Shown here in pieces: positions 17,639-27,587 of a stretch of 64,000 bases of DNA (position 1 is the stretch's first letter; every line of letters begins with the position of its first letter). Both the position numbers and the translations under genes were made by a program. Location: the NCBI GenBank assembly GCA_902167325.1, contig LR632930.1:5022001-5086000 (forward strand), given 5' to 3'. The DNA is from Chitinophaga pinensis. GTDB lineage: Bacteria > Bacteroidota > Bacteroidia > Chitinophagales > Chitinophagaceae. The notes under the pieces are model-generated. The model was not told the DNA's origin, did not search any database, and saw only the letters and a list, made by a program, of their open reading frames with translations.

Positions 17639-20600
17639 ATGACAAAATTCGCTTTTGGGACGGATCCCGTCCTGTCCGCGTGTTCCGTGCGGCCAGTCTG
17701 GCGACGCCCTATCACCAAAATCCTGCTGGTTATGAAATTAACCGCCTTTTTATTAACTGCTGCTCTTATTCAGGTACACGCTTCCGGGGTGGCCCAAACG
17801 GTTACCATCACCGGAAGGAACCTCTCCCTCAAGCAGGTGTTCAAAGCCATCGAAGTGCAAACCGGTTATGTGCTTTTCAGCAACCGCGAACTGCTGGCCG
17901 ATACAAAGCCCGTTACGCTGAAAGTGTCTGACATGGAACTGGCAGACCTGCTGGAAGTGGTGTTGAAGAACCAGTCGCTCGACTACATCATTCAGGGCAA
18001 AACCATCACTCTTTCCGCAAAAGCCAACTGGCGCCACATTGCAGTGCCCGGCAGGGCCGGCCTCCCGCAGGTTATCACCCTCGCTGCTCCGCCTGTGCTG
18101 GTAAGGGTAACCGGGCCGGACGGCAAGCCCCTCTCCGGAGCTTCCATCTCTATTAAAGGTTCCTCGATTGCCGGCATTACCAATGCCGACGGAGCTTTCA
18201 GCCTCGATCTCACGGCGGGCCAAACCATCGTGGTTTCCTTCGTCGGCTATGAGCAACAGGAAATCCCCATCACGCCAGCCCTCCTGGCCCGCAGCGCGGT
18301 ACTTGGCCCGGACAGTAAGCCCGGCGGCCTCCTCATACGCCTCGTGCCTAAAATAGAATCCCTGAACGAAACCGTTATCCTCGGTATCTATAGCCGCCCC
18401 AAAGAAAGCTTCACCGGCGCGGTTACCACTATAACGGGCGATCAGCTCCGCAGCGTAAACGGACTGAACGTACTTCAGGCAATGAAAGTATTCGACGCTT
18501 CCGTACATATACCAGATAACGTGCAATACGGCAGCGATCCTAACAGACTGCCCACCATTACCCTGCGGGGCACCAACAACTTCCCCACACAGGGAGGCAA
18601 TGCCAATGCGCCCGTTTCCGGTGCCGACTTCTCCTCCAACTACATGAGCAACCCCAACCAGCCCCTGTTCATACTGGATGGCTTTGAGGTAAGCATTCAG
18701 CGGGTGTACGACCTCGATATGAGCCGCATCGCCAGCTTCACCATCTTAAAAGACGCTGCCGCCACCTCCATCTACGGATCTCGCGCCGCCAACGGTGTGA
18801 TCGTGGTGGAAACCGTACAGCCCAAACCCGGTAAGCTCCGCTTCTCGTACAGCGGTCAGGCCCAGGTTACCGCTCCGGACCTTACCGTTTATGACCTTAC
18901 CAATGCCGCAGAGAAGCTCGAAGTGGAAAAACTGGCAGGGGTGTACAGTCAGTATGCAGATGGGGCCTTACCCGCTTCTGATGCCTTTTACCGCCAGTTA
19001 TACGCAAACAGACTGGCCAACGTACAACAGGGTGTTAATACCTACTGGTTATCCCAGCCTGTACAAACCGGCTTTGGCCAGCGCCACTCCATTTACCTCG
19101 AAGGGGGAGATAACTACATCCGTTACGGGATCGATTTCGGGTATAACCAGAATGCAGGGGTGATGAAGAACAGCGGCCGTAAAAACTATACCGGCGGCAT
19201 GAACCTCAGCTACCGGCATAAAGGACTGCTGATCAAAAACGTACTGAATGTGGCCTTTAACAATGCGAAGAACTCTAATTTCGGTCCTTTCAGCGAGTAT
19301 ACCCGCATGAACCCGTACTGGAGGCCCTATGATGAAAACGGCAACCCGGTGCAGGTAGTAGAGCAATACACCATCAACGGCAGCAAATCCACCGCTTACC
19401 TGAACCCGCTGTACAACAGTACCCTGCACATTGTAGACCAGTCGGTTTATACCAGCATTGTGAACCAGACCAACCTGGAATGGCGCATCAGCGAGGCCTT
19501 CCGTCTGACCGGTAAAATGGCCATCACCAAACAAACCGATCAGGGTGATAAGTTCCTGCCCGCCAAACACAACTCCTTCTTCGAAGAAGACGACTTCACC
19601 GAAAGAGGCAGCTATACACAAACACACAGTAAATTCTTTTCGTACGACGGCTCTCTACAGCTGGATTACAACAAGCGGATGGGCAACGGGTATCTCTATA
19701 ATACCACCGGTCTCAACATCGCAGAAACCAACAGCGATTATGTGGGCATCTACGTAACAGGCTTTCCCAACGAAAGGATGGACGATATCGGGTTTGGCAA
19801 CGGATACCCCGAAAACACGAAGCCCAATGGCGGCAATGCAGTTACCCGGAGGATATCCGCTTTCAGCAACTTCAACTATACGTATGATAACCGGTTCCTG
19901 GCAGACGTAAGCTTCCGGGCCGACGGCTCTTCCCAGTTCGGTGTCAACAAACGCTTTGCACCCTTCTGGAGTGCGGGTCTGGGATGGAACATCCATAACG
20001 AGAAATTCTTTGCAGGATCGCAGGTCATCAACAAATGGCGGATCCGCGCCTCGATGGGTTCAACGGGTGATAACCGCTTCCCTCCTTTCATGGGCATCAC
20101 TTCCTACAAGTACTATACGGATCAGAACTACCGTTCCAGAGTGGGCGCACTGCTGATGGGGTATGGTAATGAAAACCTCGCATGGCAGCAAACCATCAAG
20201 AAGAACGTGGGTATGGATATGACCATGTTCAACAGCCGCCTGAACTTCACCGTTAACGTTTACCGCGAAAACACCAACGGTCTCATCCTCGATATCAATA
20301 CCCCTCCTTCTGCCGGGGTTACCAGCTATAAAGAGAACGTAGGTAAGATGCAGAACAACGGTTATGAATTCAACGCCACTTACTTCATCATCAAAAACGA
20401 ACAGAAACAAAATTACTGGAGCGTTTTCGTGAATGGCAACCATAACCGCAACTACATCAAAAGCATCTCCAACTCCCTTAAAAAACTGAACGAAACCAAC
20501 GATAAAAACGATAAGAACCAGCAGGTAAGGCCACAGTTCCGGTTCGAAGAAGGACAAAGCACCAATGTGATCTGGGCCGTACGCTCCCATGGTATTGATC

Positions 20601-21166
20601 CCAGCAACGGCCGGGAAGTATATGAAAAGAAAGACGGCACCCTCACCTATAACTGGGACCCAAAAGACAAAGTGATCGTGGGAGACATTACCCCCACTAT
20701 GAATGGTAACTTCGGCACCAACATCACCATGAAAGGCATCACCCTTGGCCTCTACTTCGATCTCCAGTTCGGCGGACAAACGTACAACCAAACCCTGCAA
20801 AGCCGGGTGGAAGGTGCAGACCTGCAATACCAGGTAGACAGAAGGTTACTGCTCGGCCGGTGGACCAAACCCGGTGATGTGAAGTACTTCCAGCGGCTGG
20901 TGTATACCAGCTCCGGTATCTACATCCCACCCAGCTACGCCACATCCCGCTTTGTGCAGAACAACGATTACCTGAACCTTGGCAGTATTTCCCTGAGCTA
21001 CCAGATCCCTGATAAGGTGACTAAAACATGGGGCCTTTCCAATACCCGCCTCAGTTTTATCGCCAATGAAATAAAGCGTTGGTCTGTTATCAAAATGGAG
21101 CGCGGCCTGGATTATCCCTTTGCCCGCAACTTCACGCTTGGCCTCACCACTTCCCTTAACCAGTAA
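17639..21166 (+). CDS. SusC/RagA TonB-dependent outer-membrane transporter with STN signalling domain
   Basis: 1175 residues. A long N-terminal region leads to a signal peptide (MKLTAFLLTAALIQVHASG, about 32-50). An STN domain follows (LSLKQVFKAIEVQTGYVLFS, about 61-80, to about 118), which contacts FecR. Next come a carboxypeptidase-regulatory-like domain (DGKPLSGASISIKGSSIAGI, about 161-180), the plug (DAAATSIYGSRAANGVIVVE, about 376-395) and a large beta-barrel ending in FTLGLTTSLNQ. It imports a large substrate together with the SusD lipoprotein encoded next. No glycosidase is in this operon; the DUF4843, PKD-like and TlpA partners instead point to a non-glycan or unknown substrate. Confidence 0.95.
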   Translation: MTKFAFGTDPVLSACSVRPVWRRPITKILLVMKLTAFLLTAALIQVHASGVAQTVTITGRNLSLKQVFKAIEVQTGYVLFSNRELLADTKPVTLKVSDMELADLLEVVLKNQSLDYIIQGKTITLSAKANWRHIAVPGRAGLPQVITLAAPPVLVRVTGPDGKPLSGASISIKGSSIAGITNADGAFSLDLTAGQTIVVSFVGYEQQEIPITPALLARSAVLGPDSKPGGLLIRLVPKIESLNETVILGIYSRPKESFTGAVTTITGDQLRSVNGLNVLQAMKVFDASVHIPDNVQYGSDPNRLPTITLRGTNNFPTQGGNANAPVSGADFSSNYMSNPNQPLFILDGFEVSIQRVYDLDMSRIASFTILKDAAATSIYGSRAANGVIVVETVQPKPGKLRFSYSGQAQVTAPDLTVYDLTNAAEKLEVEKLAGVYSQYADGALPASDAFYRQLYANRLANVQQGVNTYWLSQPVQTGFGQRHSIYLEGGDNYIRYGIDFGYNQNAGVMKNSGRKNYTGGMNLSYRHKGLLIKNVLNVAFNNAKNSNFGPFSEYTRMNPYWRPYDENGNPVQVVEQYTINGSKSTAYLNPLYNSTLHIVDQSVYTSIVNQTNLEWRISEAFRLTGKMAITKQTDQGDKFLPAKHNSFFEEDDFTERGSYTQTHSKFFSYDGSLQLDYNKRMGNGYLYNTTGLNIAETNSDYVGIYVTGFPNERMDDIGFGNGYPENTKPNGGNAVTRRISAFSNFNYTYDNRFLADVSFRADGSSQFGVNKRFAPFWSAGLGWNIHNEKFFAGSQVINKWRIRASMGSTGDNRFPPFMGITSYKYYTDQNYRSRVGALLMGYGNENLAWQQTIKKNVGMDMTMFNSRLNFTVNVYRENTNGLILDINTPPSAGVTSYKENVGKMQNNGYEFNATYFIIKNEQKQNYWSVFVNGNHNRNYIKSISNSLKKLNETNDKNDKNQQVRPQFRFEEGQSTNVIWAVRSHGIDPSNGREVYEKKDGTLTYNWDPKDKVIVGDITPTMNGNFGTNITMKGITLGLYFDLQFGGQTYNQTLQSRVEGADLQYQVDRRLLLGRWTKPGDVKYFQRLVYTSSGIYIPPSYATSRFVQNNDYLNLGSISLSYQIPDKVTKTWGLSNTRLSFIANEIKRWSVIKMERGLDYPFARNFTLGLTTSLNQ

Positions 21167-21178
21167 AATAGCCGATAC

Positions 21179-22597
21179 ATGAAATCCAGATATATCAACA
21201 GCATTCTCCTTTTTTCCCTGCTGGCAGTCATGGCTTCCGGCTGTAAAAAATGGCTGGACGTAAGCCCTAAAACCCAGATCCGGCAGCAGGAGTTGTTTGA
21301 AAACGAACAGGGCTTCCTGGATGCGCTGACGGGTGTATACCTGAAGCTGGGGAGCAGCAGTCTTTACGGTCAGCAAATGACCTACGGCTTCCTCGATGTA
21401 CTGTCGCAGACGTATACGATCACTTTTGCCGGCTCTGATATTCACAGCACCACCTTTAAACAGGCAGGTGTTTACAATTATACAGACGACCGGGTAAAAA
21501 CACGCATAGCTGCCATCTGGAGTGAATCCTATGCCACCATCGCCAACCTCGATAACATCCTTACGCAGATGGATGCCAAGAAAAAGAGCTTTACCCTCGA
21601 CAATTTCGAAAGGGTAAAAGGGCAGGCGCTGGCATTACGCGCCTTCCTCCACTTCGATCTGCTCCGCCTTTTCGGAACCGCCCCCGTGGTGGATGCTGCC
21701 AAGCCTTCCATCCCTTACGTGACCACCTTCGGCGTAGGCGTGTATCCTTTACTGCCAGTCAGCGAAGTGATGGCTAATTGCCTGAAAGACCTTGCGGAAG
21801 CAGAACAGCTCCTAAGCGGCAATAAAGAAGTAAACATCTCCGGCAGTTCGGACCCTACCAGCAACTATATGAACTATTGGGCTGTAAAAGGCCTGCAGGC
21901 GCGGATACACCTTTATGCCGGTGATAAAAACAAAGCACTTGCCGCGGCACAGGAAGTGATCAGCAACCAGGCGCTTTTCCCATTCGTAGATCCGGGAAGA
22001 GCATCGGCCACTATTAGTCGGGACCGGCTGTATGCCACCGAACATTTGTTCGCACTGAATGTTTACAAACTAAAAGATTACGCGGAAGCTTACACAAAAT
22101 CAACTTCAGGATTACCCTTATTATCCACCACATCCACTAAAACACGTGCACTGTACGAAACCACTTCAGGTGGCAGTTCCGACATCCGGTTCAATTACCT
22201 GTTCGTTCAGGCAGGCAGTGGCTACTATACCACCAAATACGGTCAGGATGCGGTACCGGAATACCTGCTGAACATTGTACCACTCATCCGCCTTACGGAA
22301 ATGTATTACATCGCTGCGGAATGTGCGGAAGATACGCAAGCAGGCGTGGGTTATCTCAATGTAGTGCGGCATAACAGGGGACTGGCCGACCTGAGTACCA
22401 ACCTCACCCCCGATAAACTGAAAACAGAGATCCTCAAGGAATACAAAAAGGAATTTTATGGGGAAGGCCAGCTGTTCTATTACTTCAAACGCATTAACAA
22501 CCCCAAGATAGACGGCAGCAGTGCCGATGCTACTAAGGTTTATGTATGGCCGCTTCCGGAAGATGAAGTGGAGTTCGGTAAGCGTTTTGAACAATAG
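21179..22597 (+). CDS. SusD/RagB family outer-membrane lipoprotein
   Basis: 472 residues with a lipoprotein signal (VMASGC, Cys22, followed by KKWLDVSPK). SusD lids capture the substrate on top of the SusC barrel and work like the lid of a pedal bin. The helical TPR-like core (LRAFLHFDLLRLFGTAPVV, about 152-170) and the C-terminal RagB block (GQLFYYFKRINNPKI and VYVWPLPEDEVEFG) are clear. It begins 12 bp after the SusC stop, so the two are co-translated. Confidence 0.94.
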   Translation: MKSRYINSILLFSLLAVMASGCKKWLDVSPKTQIRQQELFENEQGFLDALTGVYLKLGSSSLYGQQMTYGFLDVLSQTYTITFAGSDIHSTTFKQAGVYNYTDDRVKTRIAAIWSESYATIANLDNILTQMDAKKKSFTLDNFERVKGQALALRAFLHFDLLRLFGTAPVVDAAKPSIPYVTTFGVGVYPLLPVSEVMANCLKDLAEAEQLLSGNKEVNISGSSDPTSNYMNYWAVKGLQARIHLYAGDKNKALAAAQEVISNQALFPFVDPGRASATISRDRLYATEHLFALNVYKLKDYAEAYTKSTSGLPLLSTTSTKTRALYETTSGGSSDIRFNYLFVQAGSGYYTTKYGQDAVPEYLLNIVPLIRLTEMYYIAAECAEDTQAGVGYLNVVRHNRGLADLSTNLTPDKLKTEILKEYKKEFYGEGQLFYYFKRINNPKIDGSSADATKVYVWPLPEDEVEFGKRFEQ

Positions 22598-22642
22598 ATA
22601 CAGGCATATGCCTGTGCCAGTATTACCATCAAAATTATACAC

Positions 22643-23389
22643 ATGAAAAAAGCTATTCAATATACCACCCTCCTGCTCACTTGCGCATTCACACTGGGCG
22701 CCTGTGAAAAATCGGAACTCGTGGAATATACCCTTCCGGATATGATCTACATCTTTAAGGATTTTGATTCGGATGTAAAAGACAGTGCCTCCTACTCTTT
22801 CGCCATTAAAGACCCCTCATTGCAATACGACACCGTGCTTGTACCAGTGCGTATTATGGGAACGGCAAAGGATTATGACCGGGAAGTGAAGTGGGCGCCT
22901 GTTGACAGTCTTACCACCGCAGTGGCCGGCACCGACTATGAGGTGCTGCCCGCCAAAGTACCCGCCGGTTCGTTTACTGCAAACATCCCGGTGAAAGTAC
23001 TGCGCAATACTGCCCTGAAAACGAATGAAGTGAGGCTGACAGTGGAGATACAGGTATCGAAAGATTTTTCCCCCGGCATCTCCGATGCAGCCGGCAGTAC
23101 CTGGTACATACCAGGCGCAGGGCGCAGGTACCTGGTGAAGATCAATGACTTCCTTACCAAGCCCAACAACTGGGACAGCTTCCTGAAGTTCTTCTTCGAT
23201 GCGTTCAGCCAGGTAAAATACGCTTTCATCATCCAGGTTACAGGAAGGGCTGAGTTCCCCTCCGGGTCTACAGGTTTACCATACGCGCAGTTCGTTTACT
23301 ACGAAACTATATGCAGGAACGCACTGGCGGAATATGAAGCTGCCAATGGTCCCATGATCGATGAATTTGGTAACCGGGTAACTTTCTAA
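22643..23389 (+). CDS. DUF4843 domain lipoprotein
   Basis: 248 residues with lipobox LGAC (Cys21). The body matches DUF4843, found almost only next to SusC/SusD genes in Bacteroidota. Visible blocks are DSASYSFAIKDPSLQYDT (about 47-64), VPVRIMGTAKDYDREVKW (about 67-84) and AGTDYEVLPAKVPAGSFTA (about 94-112), suggesting beta-sandwich folds. It probably sits on the cell surface as an accessory binding lipoprotein of the transporter; no enzyme motif is visible. It lies 45 bp after the SusD gene. Confidence 0.82.
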   Translation: MKKAIQYTTLLLTCAFTLGACEKSELVEYTLPDMIYIFKDFDSDVKDSASYSFAIKDPSLQYDTVLVPVRIMGTAKDYDREVKWAPVDSLTTAVAGTDYEVLPAKVPAGSFTANIPVKVLRNTALKTNEVRLTVEIQVSKDFSPGISDAAGSTWYIPGAGRRYLVKINDFLTKPNNWDSFLKFFFDAFSQVKYAFIIQVTGRAEFPSGSTGLPYAQFVYYETICRNALAEYEAANGPMIDEFGNRVTF

Positions 23390-23416
23390 CCTATCGCTAA
23401 CTGAATTAAAAAGAAG

Positions 23417-24862
23417 ATGATGTTTACATCCATAAAATACTTATGCGGCATTACACTGGCCATTGCCATGGCGGGCTGCTATAAAGACGAAGGCAACTAC
23501 GAGTATAATGAGATCAACAAAGTAGCCATCACCAGTGATTCCAGTGACGTTGTAATATCTCAGCAGGATACACTGCGCATTAATGTGAACCTTTCACAGA
23601 CAATGCCCGATGCCTCAGGCCTCAACTATCAATGGGTAATGTACCCTACCGGTACAGCACAAACCCGCCGCACCCTCGACAGTACAAAGAACCTCAGTGC
23701 CTTTATCACGGAGGCACCGGGTAGTTATGTACTTGATTATTTTGTGACAGATAAGAAAACCGGTGTCAGTTTTCAAAAGCGTTTCAGGATAAATGTGGTA
23801 AGTGCTTTCGGAGAAGGATGGATGGTGCTGGAAGAAGTAAATGGCGCCAGCGACATTGGACTCGTTACCAAAGGGAATAAGATCTACAGAAATATCTATT
23901 CCGCAACCAACAAAGGAGCAAAACTCCCGGCGGGCGCTAACCAGATCCAGATCATCAATTACCGGTCTGATCAGGAGATCTACATCTTCTCTCCCGCCGA
24001 TATGATACAGGTGAACTACATCGACTTCTTAAAGATCAAAAGGTTTGATGAGTTCTTCTTCACCGCTCCGGCACCTAAGCCGCAAGGCCATTATCTGCTG
24101 GGAGGGGCGGATAAGATCCTGTACAACAACGGTCAGGTATTTCCCGTCAGCCTGATGACTCCGCCACCTTTCTTTTACGGACTTCCGCTCATCGGGGAAA
24201 ACCCATACTACATGGAGCCATACCCCATTTACTCCGTCTTAAAGGGCAAGTTTTTCTACGACCGCATATCACAGCGATTCTACAGAGCTGGTGCTTATGA
24301 TATAGAGCTGAGCAAATGCCCGGCATACAACCCGGCGCTGGATGCGTTCGACATGAACAACATCGGCAAAAAGATGCTCTATGCAGAACATAACGTAACC
24401 GATCAGCACATTGCGCTGTTTAAAAACAACAACCACGATTCCCTGTTCATTTACGTCATCGATGCCGGTATAGACAATCCCGCTATCGGTAAATACGATG
24501 TTACCAGGGTTCCGGGCCTGCTGGGTGCAGATCACTACATGATGTCGAAGACACTTACGTACCTCTATTATTCCAACGGAAATAAAGTGTATAAGCTCGA
24601 TATCCTTGCCCAGACATCTACCCTCCTCTATACCTTCCCGGCCGGCACTCAGGTGGCGGATATGAAACTGTACCTGAACTACGATGATTTTGAAGACCCG
24701 GATAACTACCGGGTAATAGGTATCGCCACCAATGAGGGCGATCATGGTAAGCTGTATTATTTCCACATCGCAGGTACCGGCAACTTTACCGGTGATACCT
24801 TCCGGGAAGTATTCAGCGGCTTCGGTAAGCTGAGCAGCATCATCTTCAAAAGCAGAAGCTAA
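23417..24862 (+). CDS. PKD-like family surface lipoprotein
   Basis: 481 residues with lipobox MAGC (Cys21). After the anchor comes a PKD/Ig-like domain (DTLRINVNLSQTMPDASGLN, about 54-73, then YQWVMYPTG to YVLDYFVTDKKTG, about 74-120). A longer region with propeller-like repeats follows (GEGWMVLEEVNGASDIGLVT, then repeated YxYSNGNKVYKLD-type segments) to the C-terminus. This type commonly accompanies DUF4843 in such loci and likely helps bind the substrate at the surface. The second Met (23420) is an equally good start. A terminator follows at 24889. Confidence 0.78.
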   Translation: MMFTSIKYLCGITLAIAMAGCYKDEGNYEYNEINKVAITSDSSDVVISQQDTLRINVNLSQTMPDASGLNYQWVMYPTGTAQTRRTLDSTKNLSAFITEAPGSYVLDYFVTDKKTGVSFQKRFRINVVSAFGEGWMVLEEVNGASDIGLVTKGNKIYRNIYSATNKGAKLPAGANQIQIINYRSDQEIYIFSPADMIQVNYIDFLKIKRFDEFFFTAPAPKPQGHYLLGGADKILYNNGQVFPVSLMTPPPFFYGLPLIGENPYYMEPYPIYSVLKGKFFYDRISQRFYRAGAYDIELSKCPAYNPALDAFDMNNIGKKMLYAEHNVTDQHIALFKNNNHDSLFIYVIDAGIDNPAIGKYDVTRVPGLLGADHYMMSKTLTYLYYSNGNKVYKLDILAQTSTLLYTFPAGTQVADMKLYLNYDDFEDPDNYRVIGIATNEGDHGKLYYFHIAGTGNFTGDTFREVFSGFGKLSSIIFKSRS

Positions 24863-24888
24863 GCATCTATTTATCCTTTTCCCATACG

Positions 24889-24920
24889 GAAGCCCGTCAA
24901 CCGCGGCGGGCTTCTTTTCT
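24889..24920 (+). terminator. Terminator between PKD-like and TlpA genes
   Basis: 8-bp perfect stem GAAGCCCG / CGGGCTTC (24889-24896 with 24907-24914) followed by TTTTCTT. It lies 27 bases after the PKD-like stop and 18 bases before the TlpA ATG, so TlpA transcription would need read-through or its own promoter. Confidence 0.8.
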
Positions 24921-24937
24921 TAACAAACCAACACACA

Positions 24938-26314
24938 ATGAAGATCAGGTACCAATCCTTCATAACAGCCGTTATCCTGAGCGCAGGCCTCCATGCTGCC
25001 GCGCAAACGAAGCCGATGGCCACCATCCGTGGCAAAGTGGATAAAGAAAAAGTAGCCAAAGTATATCTCTTCCACGTTGCGCAGGGGGAAATGACGGAAT
25101 ATGCATCCACGAGGCTGGATGCCGGAAACAACTATGCCTTCGCCCTGCCGGAAGTTAAGGAAGGCTTTTACTATGTGGCCGACAACAATTCCCGCAGATC
25201 GTTACCCACCCGCTTTTACCTGAAACCCGGTGAAAACGTTACCCTCGACTTCCATGCTACCGGTACGGATATTACCGGTACATCGCCCGAAAATAAGTTG
25301 CTGGGCCAGTGGGAAAAGATGTACAGGGAGCTGGCAGTACCCTCTTTCCGGTTCTTTGAAGGCAACTACGACTACAAAACCTTCTTCCCCTCGCTGGAGG
25401 CCTTCCTTCCTAAAGCAGCGGCATTCAAAAAACAAATCAATACGCCCAACAAATCGTTTAACAGTATGCTCCGGATGGTGGTAGACAGCGACATTGAATA
25501 CGCCGCCATCTTCTTCTTATACACCCCCCGGTCTATACACCCTACCCGGGAACAATACCCCGCTTACTACAATTCCATTATCCAAAAGGATAAGTTCTGC
25601 GATACCCGCATCCTCCAATTAGGTGATGCCATCGACAGAATGGAGCGGTACACCATGTTCTACAATATGAACAGCGGTGTTAAAATAGCCGCGGGAGAAC
25701 AAATGCAGCATGCAGTGGGCGCTATCTGTAACGACACCCTGAAAGGACTGTTCCTCGTTAAAGGCGTAGATCGTTACAAATCACTGGAAAAGCTCCGGAA
25801 TGATTTTGCTCCCTTTATGAAATACCTGCTCACAGATTCCGCAAAAGCCAAATATCTCCGGCAGGAATCGGCCATTGCATCTTACGCAAAAGGAGAAAAG
25901 GCCTACAACTTCGCTTATCCTGATATCAATGGCGATACCGTAACACTGGCCAGCCTGAAAGGGAAAGTGGTGCTGGTAGATACCTGGGCTACCTGGTGCA
26001 TGCCCTGCAGGCAGGAGATTCCCCACCTGCAAAAGCTGGAAGAAGAATTACGGGGTAAATCCATTGCCTTCGTGTCTTTATCAGTAGACGAAGCGAAAGA
26101 CAAGAACAAGTGGGTGGAGTTTGTGAAGAAAGAAAAGCTCAGCGGCATACAGCTTTATGCAAAGGGCTTCAGCGAATTCGCACATTACTACAAGATCAAC
26201 GCCATCCCCCGTTTCCTCGTATTTGACAAAGCAGGGAACATTGTAACGGTAGACGCGCCCCGGCCTTCCCAGCCTGAGCTGAAAGCGCTGCTGCTACAGT
26301 TATCGGAGGGATGA
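24938..26314 (+). CDS. TlpA-family thioredoxin-fold protein
   Basis: 458 residues with a signal peptide (AVILSAGLHAAAQT). The N-terminal ~100 residues are a beta-rich DUF4369-like domain (ATIRGKVDKEKVAKVYLFHV, about 28-47), the middle is helical, and the C-terminal ~140 residues form a TlpA/ResA thioredoxin domain with WATWCMPC (Cys354 and Cys357) and a cis-Pro region (INAIPRFLVFDKAGNIV). Such periplasmic proteins reduce disulfides or heme-attachment cysteines. It closes the SusC/SusD locus but is separated from it by a terminator, which suggests lower or separate expression. Confidence 0.88.
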   Translation: MKIRYQSFITAVILSAGLHAAAQTKPMATIRGKVDKEKVAKVYLFHVAQGEMTEYASTRLDAGNNYAFALPEVKEGFYYVADNNSRRSLPTRFYLKPGENVTLDFHATGTDITGTSPENKLLGQWEKMYRELAVPSFRFFEGNYDYKTFFPSLEAFLPKAAAFKKQINTPNKSFNSMLRMVVDSDIEYAAIFFLYTPRSIHPTREQYPAYYNSIIQKDKFCDTRILQLGDAIDRMERYTMFYNMNSGVKIAAGEQMQHAVGAICNDTLKGLFLVKGVDRYKSLEKLRNDFAPFMKYLLTDSAKAKYLRQESAIASYAKGEKAYNFAYPDINGDTVTLASLKGKVVLVDTWATWCMPCRQEIPHLQKLEEELRGKSIAFVSLSVDEAKDKNKWVEFVKKEKLSGIQLYAKGFSEFAHYYKINAIPRFLVFDKAGNIVTVDAPRPSQPELKALLLQLSEG

Positions 26315-26340
26315 TGATAATGTTTAGGACATATGTTTAA

Positions 26341-26365
26341 GAAGGGGTTCTCCCCTTCTTTTTTT
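26341..26365 (+). terminator. Terminator after the TlpA gene
   Basis: 7-bp perfect stem GAAGGGG / CCCCTTC, TTCT loop, then seven T residues. It ends the plus-strand locus just before the convergent Gfo/Idh/MocA gene. Confidence 0.88.
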
Positions 26366-26383
26366 GTTTTATACCCTTTGTAA

Positions 26384-27478
26384 TTAACCGATCTTCACTG
26401 ACTTCCCGCCAGCTGCGGCCGAGGCATAAATAGCATCGATCACTTTCATATCGCGCAGCCCCTCTTCTCCGGGCACATTATTGGGCCGGTTTTCAAGGAT
26501 GGCTTTGGCTACTCCGTCCATATGCGCGGCCTGCTGGTTGATGTGCTGGAAAGGCATGGGTCCGGAGCTGGTGCGGCCTTGCTGGCCCCCGTACCCGAAG
26601 GCATTGTTCACTTCGAACCATCCTTTTTCGGCCGCGGCATACAGGCGGTTAACGCCTGCGATGTATGTAGTGAATGAATTGGCAATGGCACCGTTAGGAA
26701 ATTGCAGCTGCCATGACAGGGACTCCTCCACGTCTTTGAACTTTACGGGGTCGGTTTTAGGGAACTCCTGGGCGGTGACGGATATTGGCTCGAGGCCCAC
26801 GGTATACCGGGCACCCTGGATAGCGTAAATACCCACATCCATGAGGGGACCGCCGCCGGAAAGGGCATGCTTCAGCCGCCACTGGTTGGGATCGCCGGCG
26901 CGGAAGCCATCACTGGCTTCTACCAGCTTTACCTGTCCGAATACCTTCTCCCGGCTCAGGCGCATCATTTCCATATGGAACGGGTCGTAATGCAGGCGGT
27001 AGCCGATGGCAAGCTGTTTACCAGCCTTCCTGCAGGCGTCAATCATTAGCTGGCCTTCCCGCACATTCACGGCCATGGGTTTTTCGCAGATAACGTGCTT
27101 GCCTGCTTTAGCTGCCCTGATGGTGAATTCGGCGTGCATGGAATTGGGCAATACAATGTATACGGCGTCGATATCTTTATTATCCGCTATCCTGTCGAAG
27201 TTTTCGTAGTTGTAGATGTTCTTCTCGGGAATGCGGTATTTATCTACCCAGTTGGAGATCTTGGAAGGCGTACCGGTCACGATCCCTCTCAGCTCAATGT
27301 GCTGCGTCTGCATCAGGGCCGGGGCCAGCTGGTTGGTGGCGTAGCTGCCGAGGCCTACGAGGGCAATGCCCAGCTTCTTTTGCTGAGAGAACCCGGCAAA
27401 GCCTGCCAGGGGCGTGGTAACGGCGGCGGCGCTGAGGATAGCCGAGTATTGGAGGAAATCGCGGCGGGAGTGTGTCAT
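26384..27478 (-). CDS. Gfo/Idh/MocA family oxidoreductase, Tat-exported
   Basis: 364 residues. A Tat signal (HSRRDFLQYSAILSAAAV) precedes a Rossmann domain with VGLGSYATNQLAPAL (about 41-55) and the family motif CEKPMAVN (about 130-137). The C-terminal sugar-binding domain holds GGPLMDVGIYAIQGARY (about 211-227) with the conserved D-x-G-x-Y region. These enzymes oxidise or epimerise sugars and inositols with tightly bound NAD(P); Tat export with cofactor bound is common in Bacteroidota, and some members act as glycoside-cleaving oxidoreductases. It is a single gene, convergent with TlpA. Substrate unknown. Confidence 0.92.
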   Translation of the reverse strand: MTHSRRDFLQYSAILSAAAVTTPLAGFAGFSQQKKLGIALVGLGSYATNQLAPALMQTQHIELRGIVTGTPSKISNWVDKYRIPEKNIYNYENFDRIADNKDIDAVYIVLPNSMHAEFTIRAAKAGKHVICEKPMAVNVREGQLMIDACRKAGKQLAIGYRLHYDPFHMEMMRLSREKVFGQVKLVEASDGFRAGDPNQWRLKHALSGGGPLMDVGIYAIQGARYTVGLEPISVTAQEFPKTDPVKFKDVEESLSWQLQFPNGAIANSFTTYIAGVNRLYAAAEKGWFEVNNAFGYGGQQGRTSSGPMPFQHINQQAAHMDGVAKAILENRPNNVPGEEGLRDMKVIDAIYASAAAGGKSVKIG

Positions 27479-27587
27479 GAGTATCGGGTTTTAAGGTCTT
27501 GATAAGATACGCTGAATTCGGGGGTTATGCAAGTAAGGGTCATAAGGGCTTTTCAGACCGTGGAGTTTTTCTTACTTTCAGCCCAAT

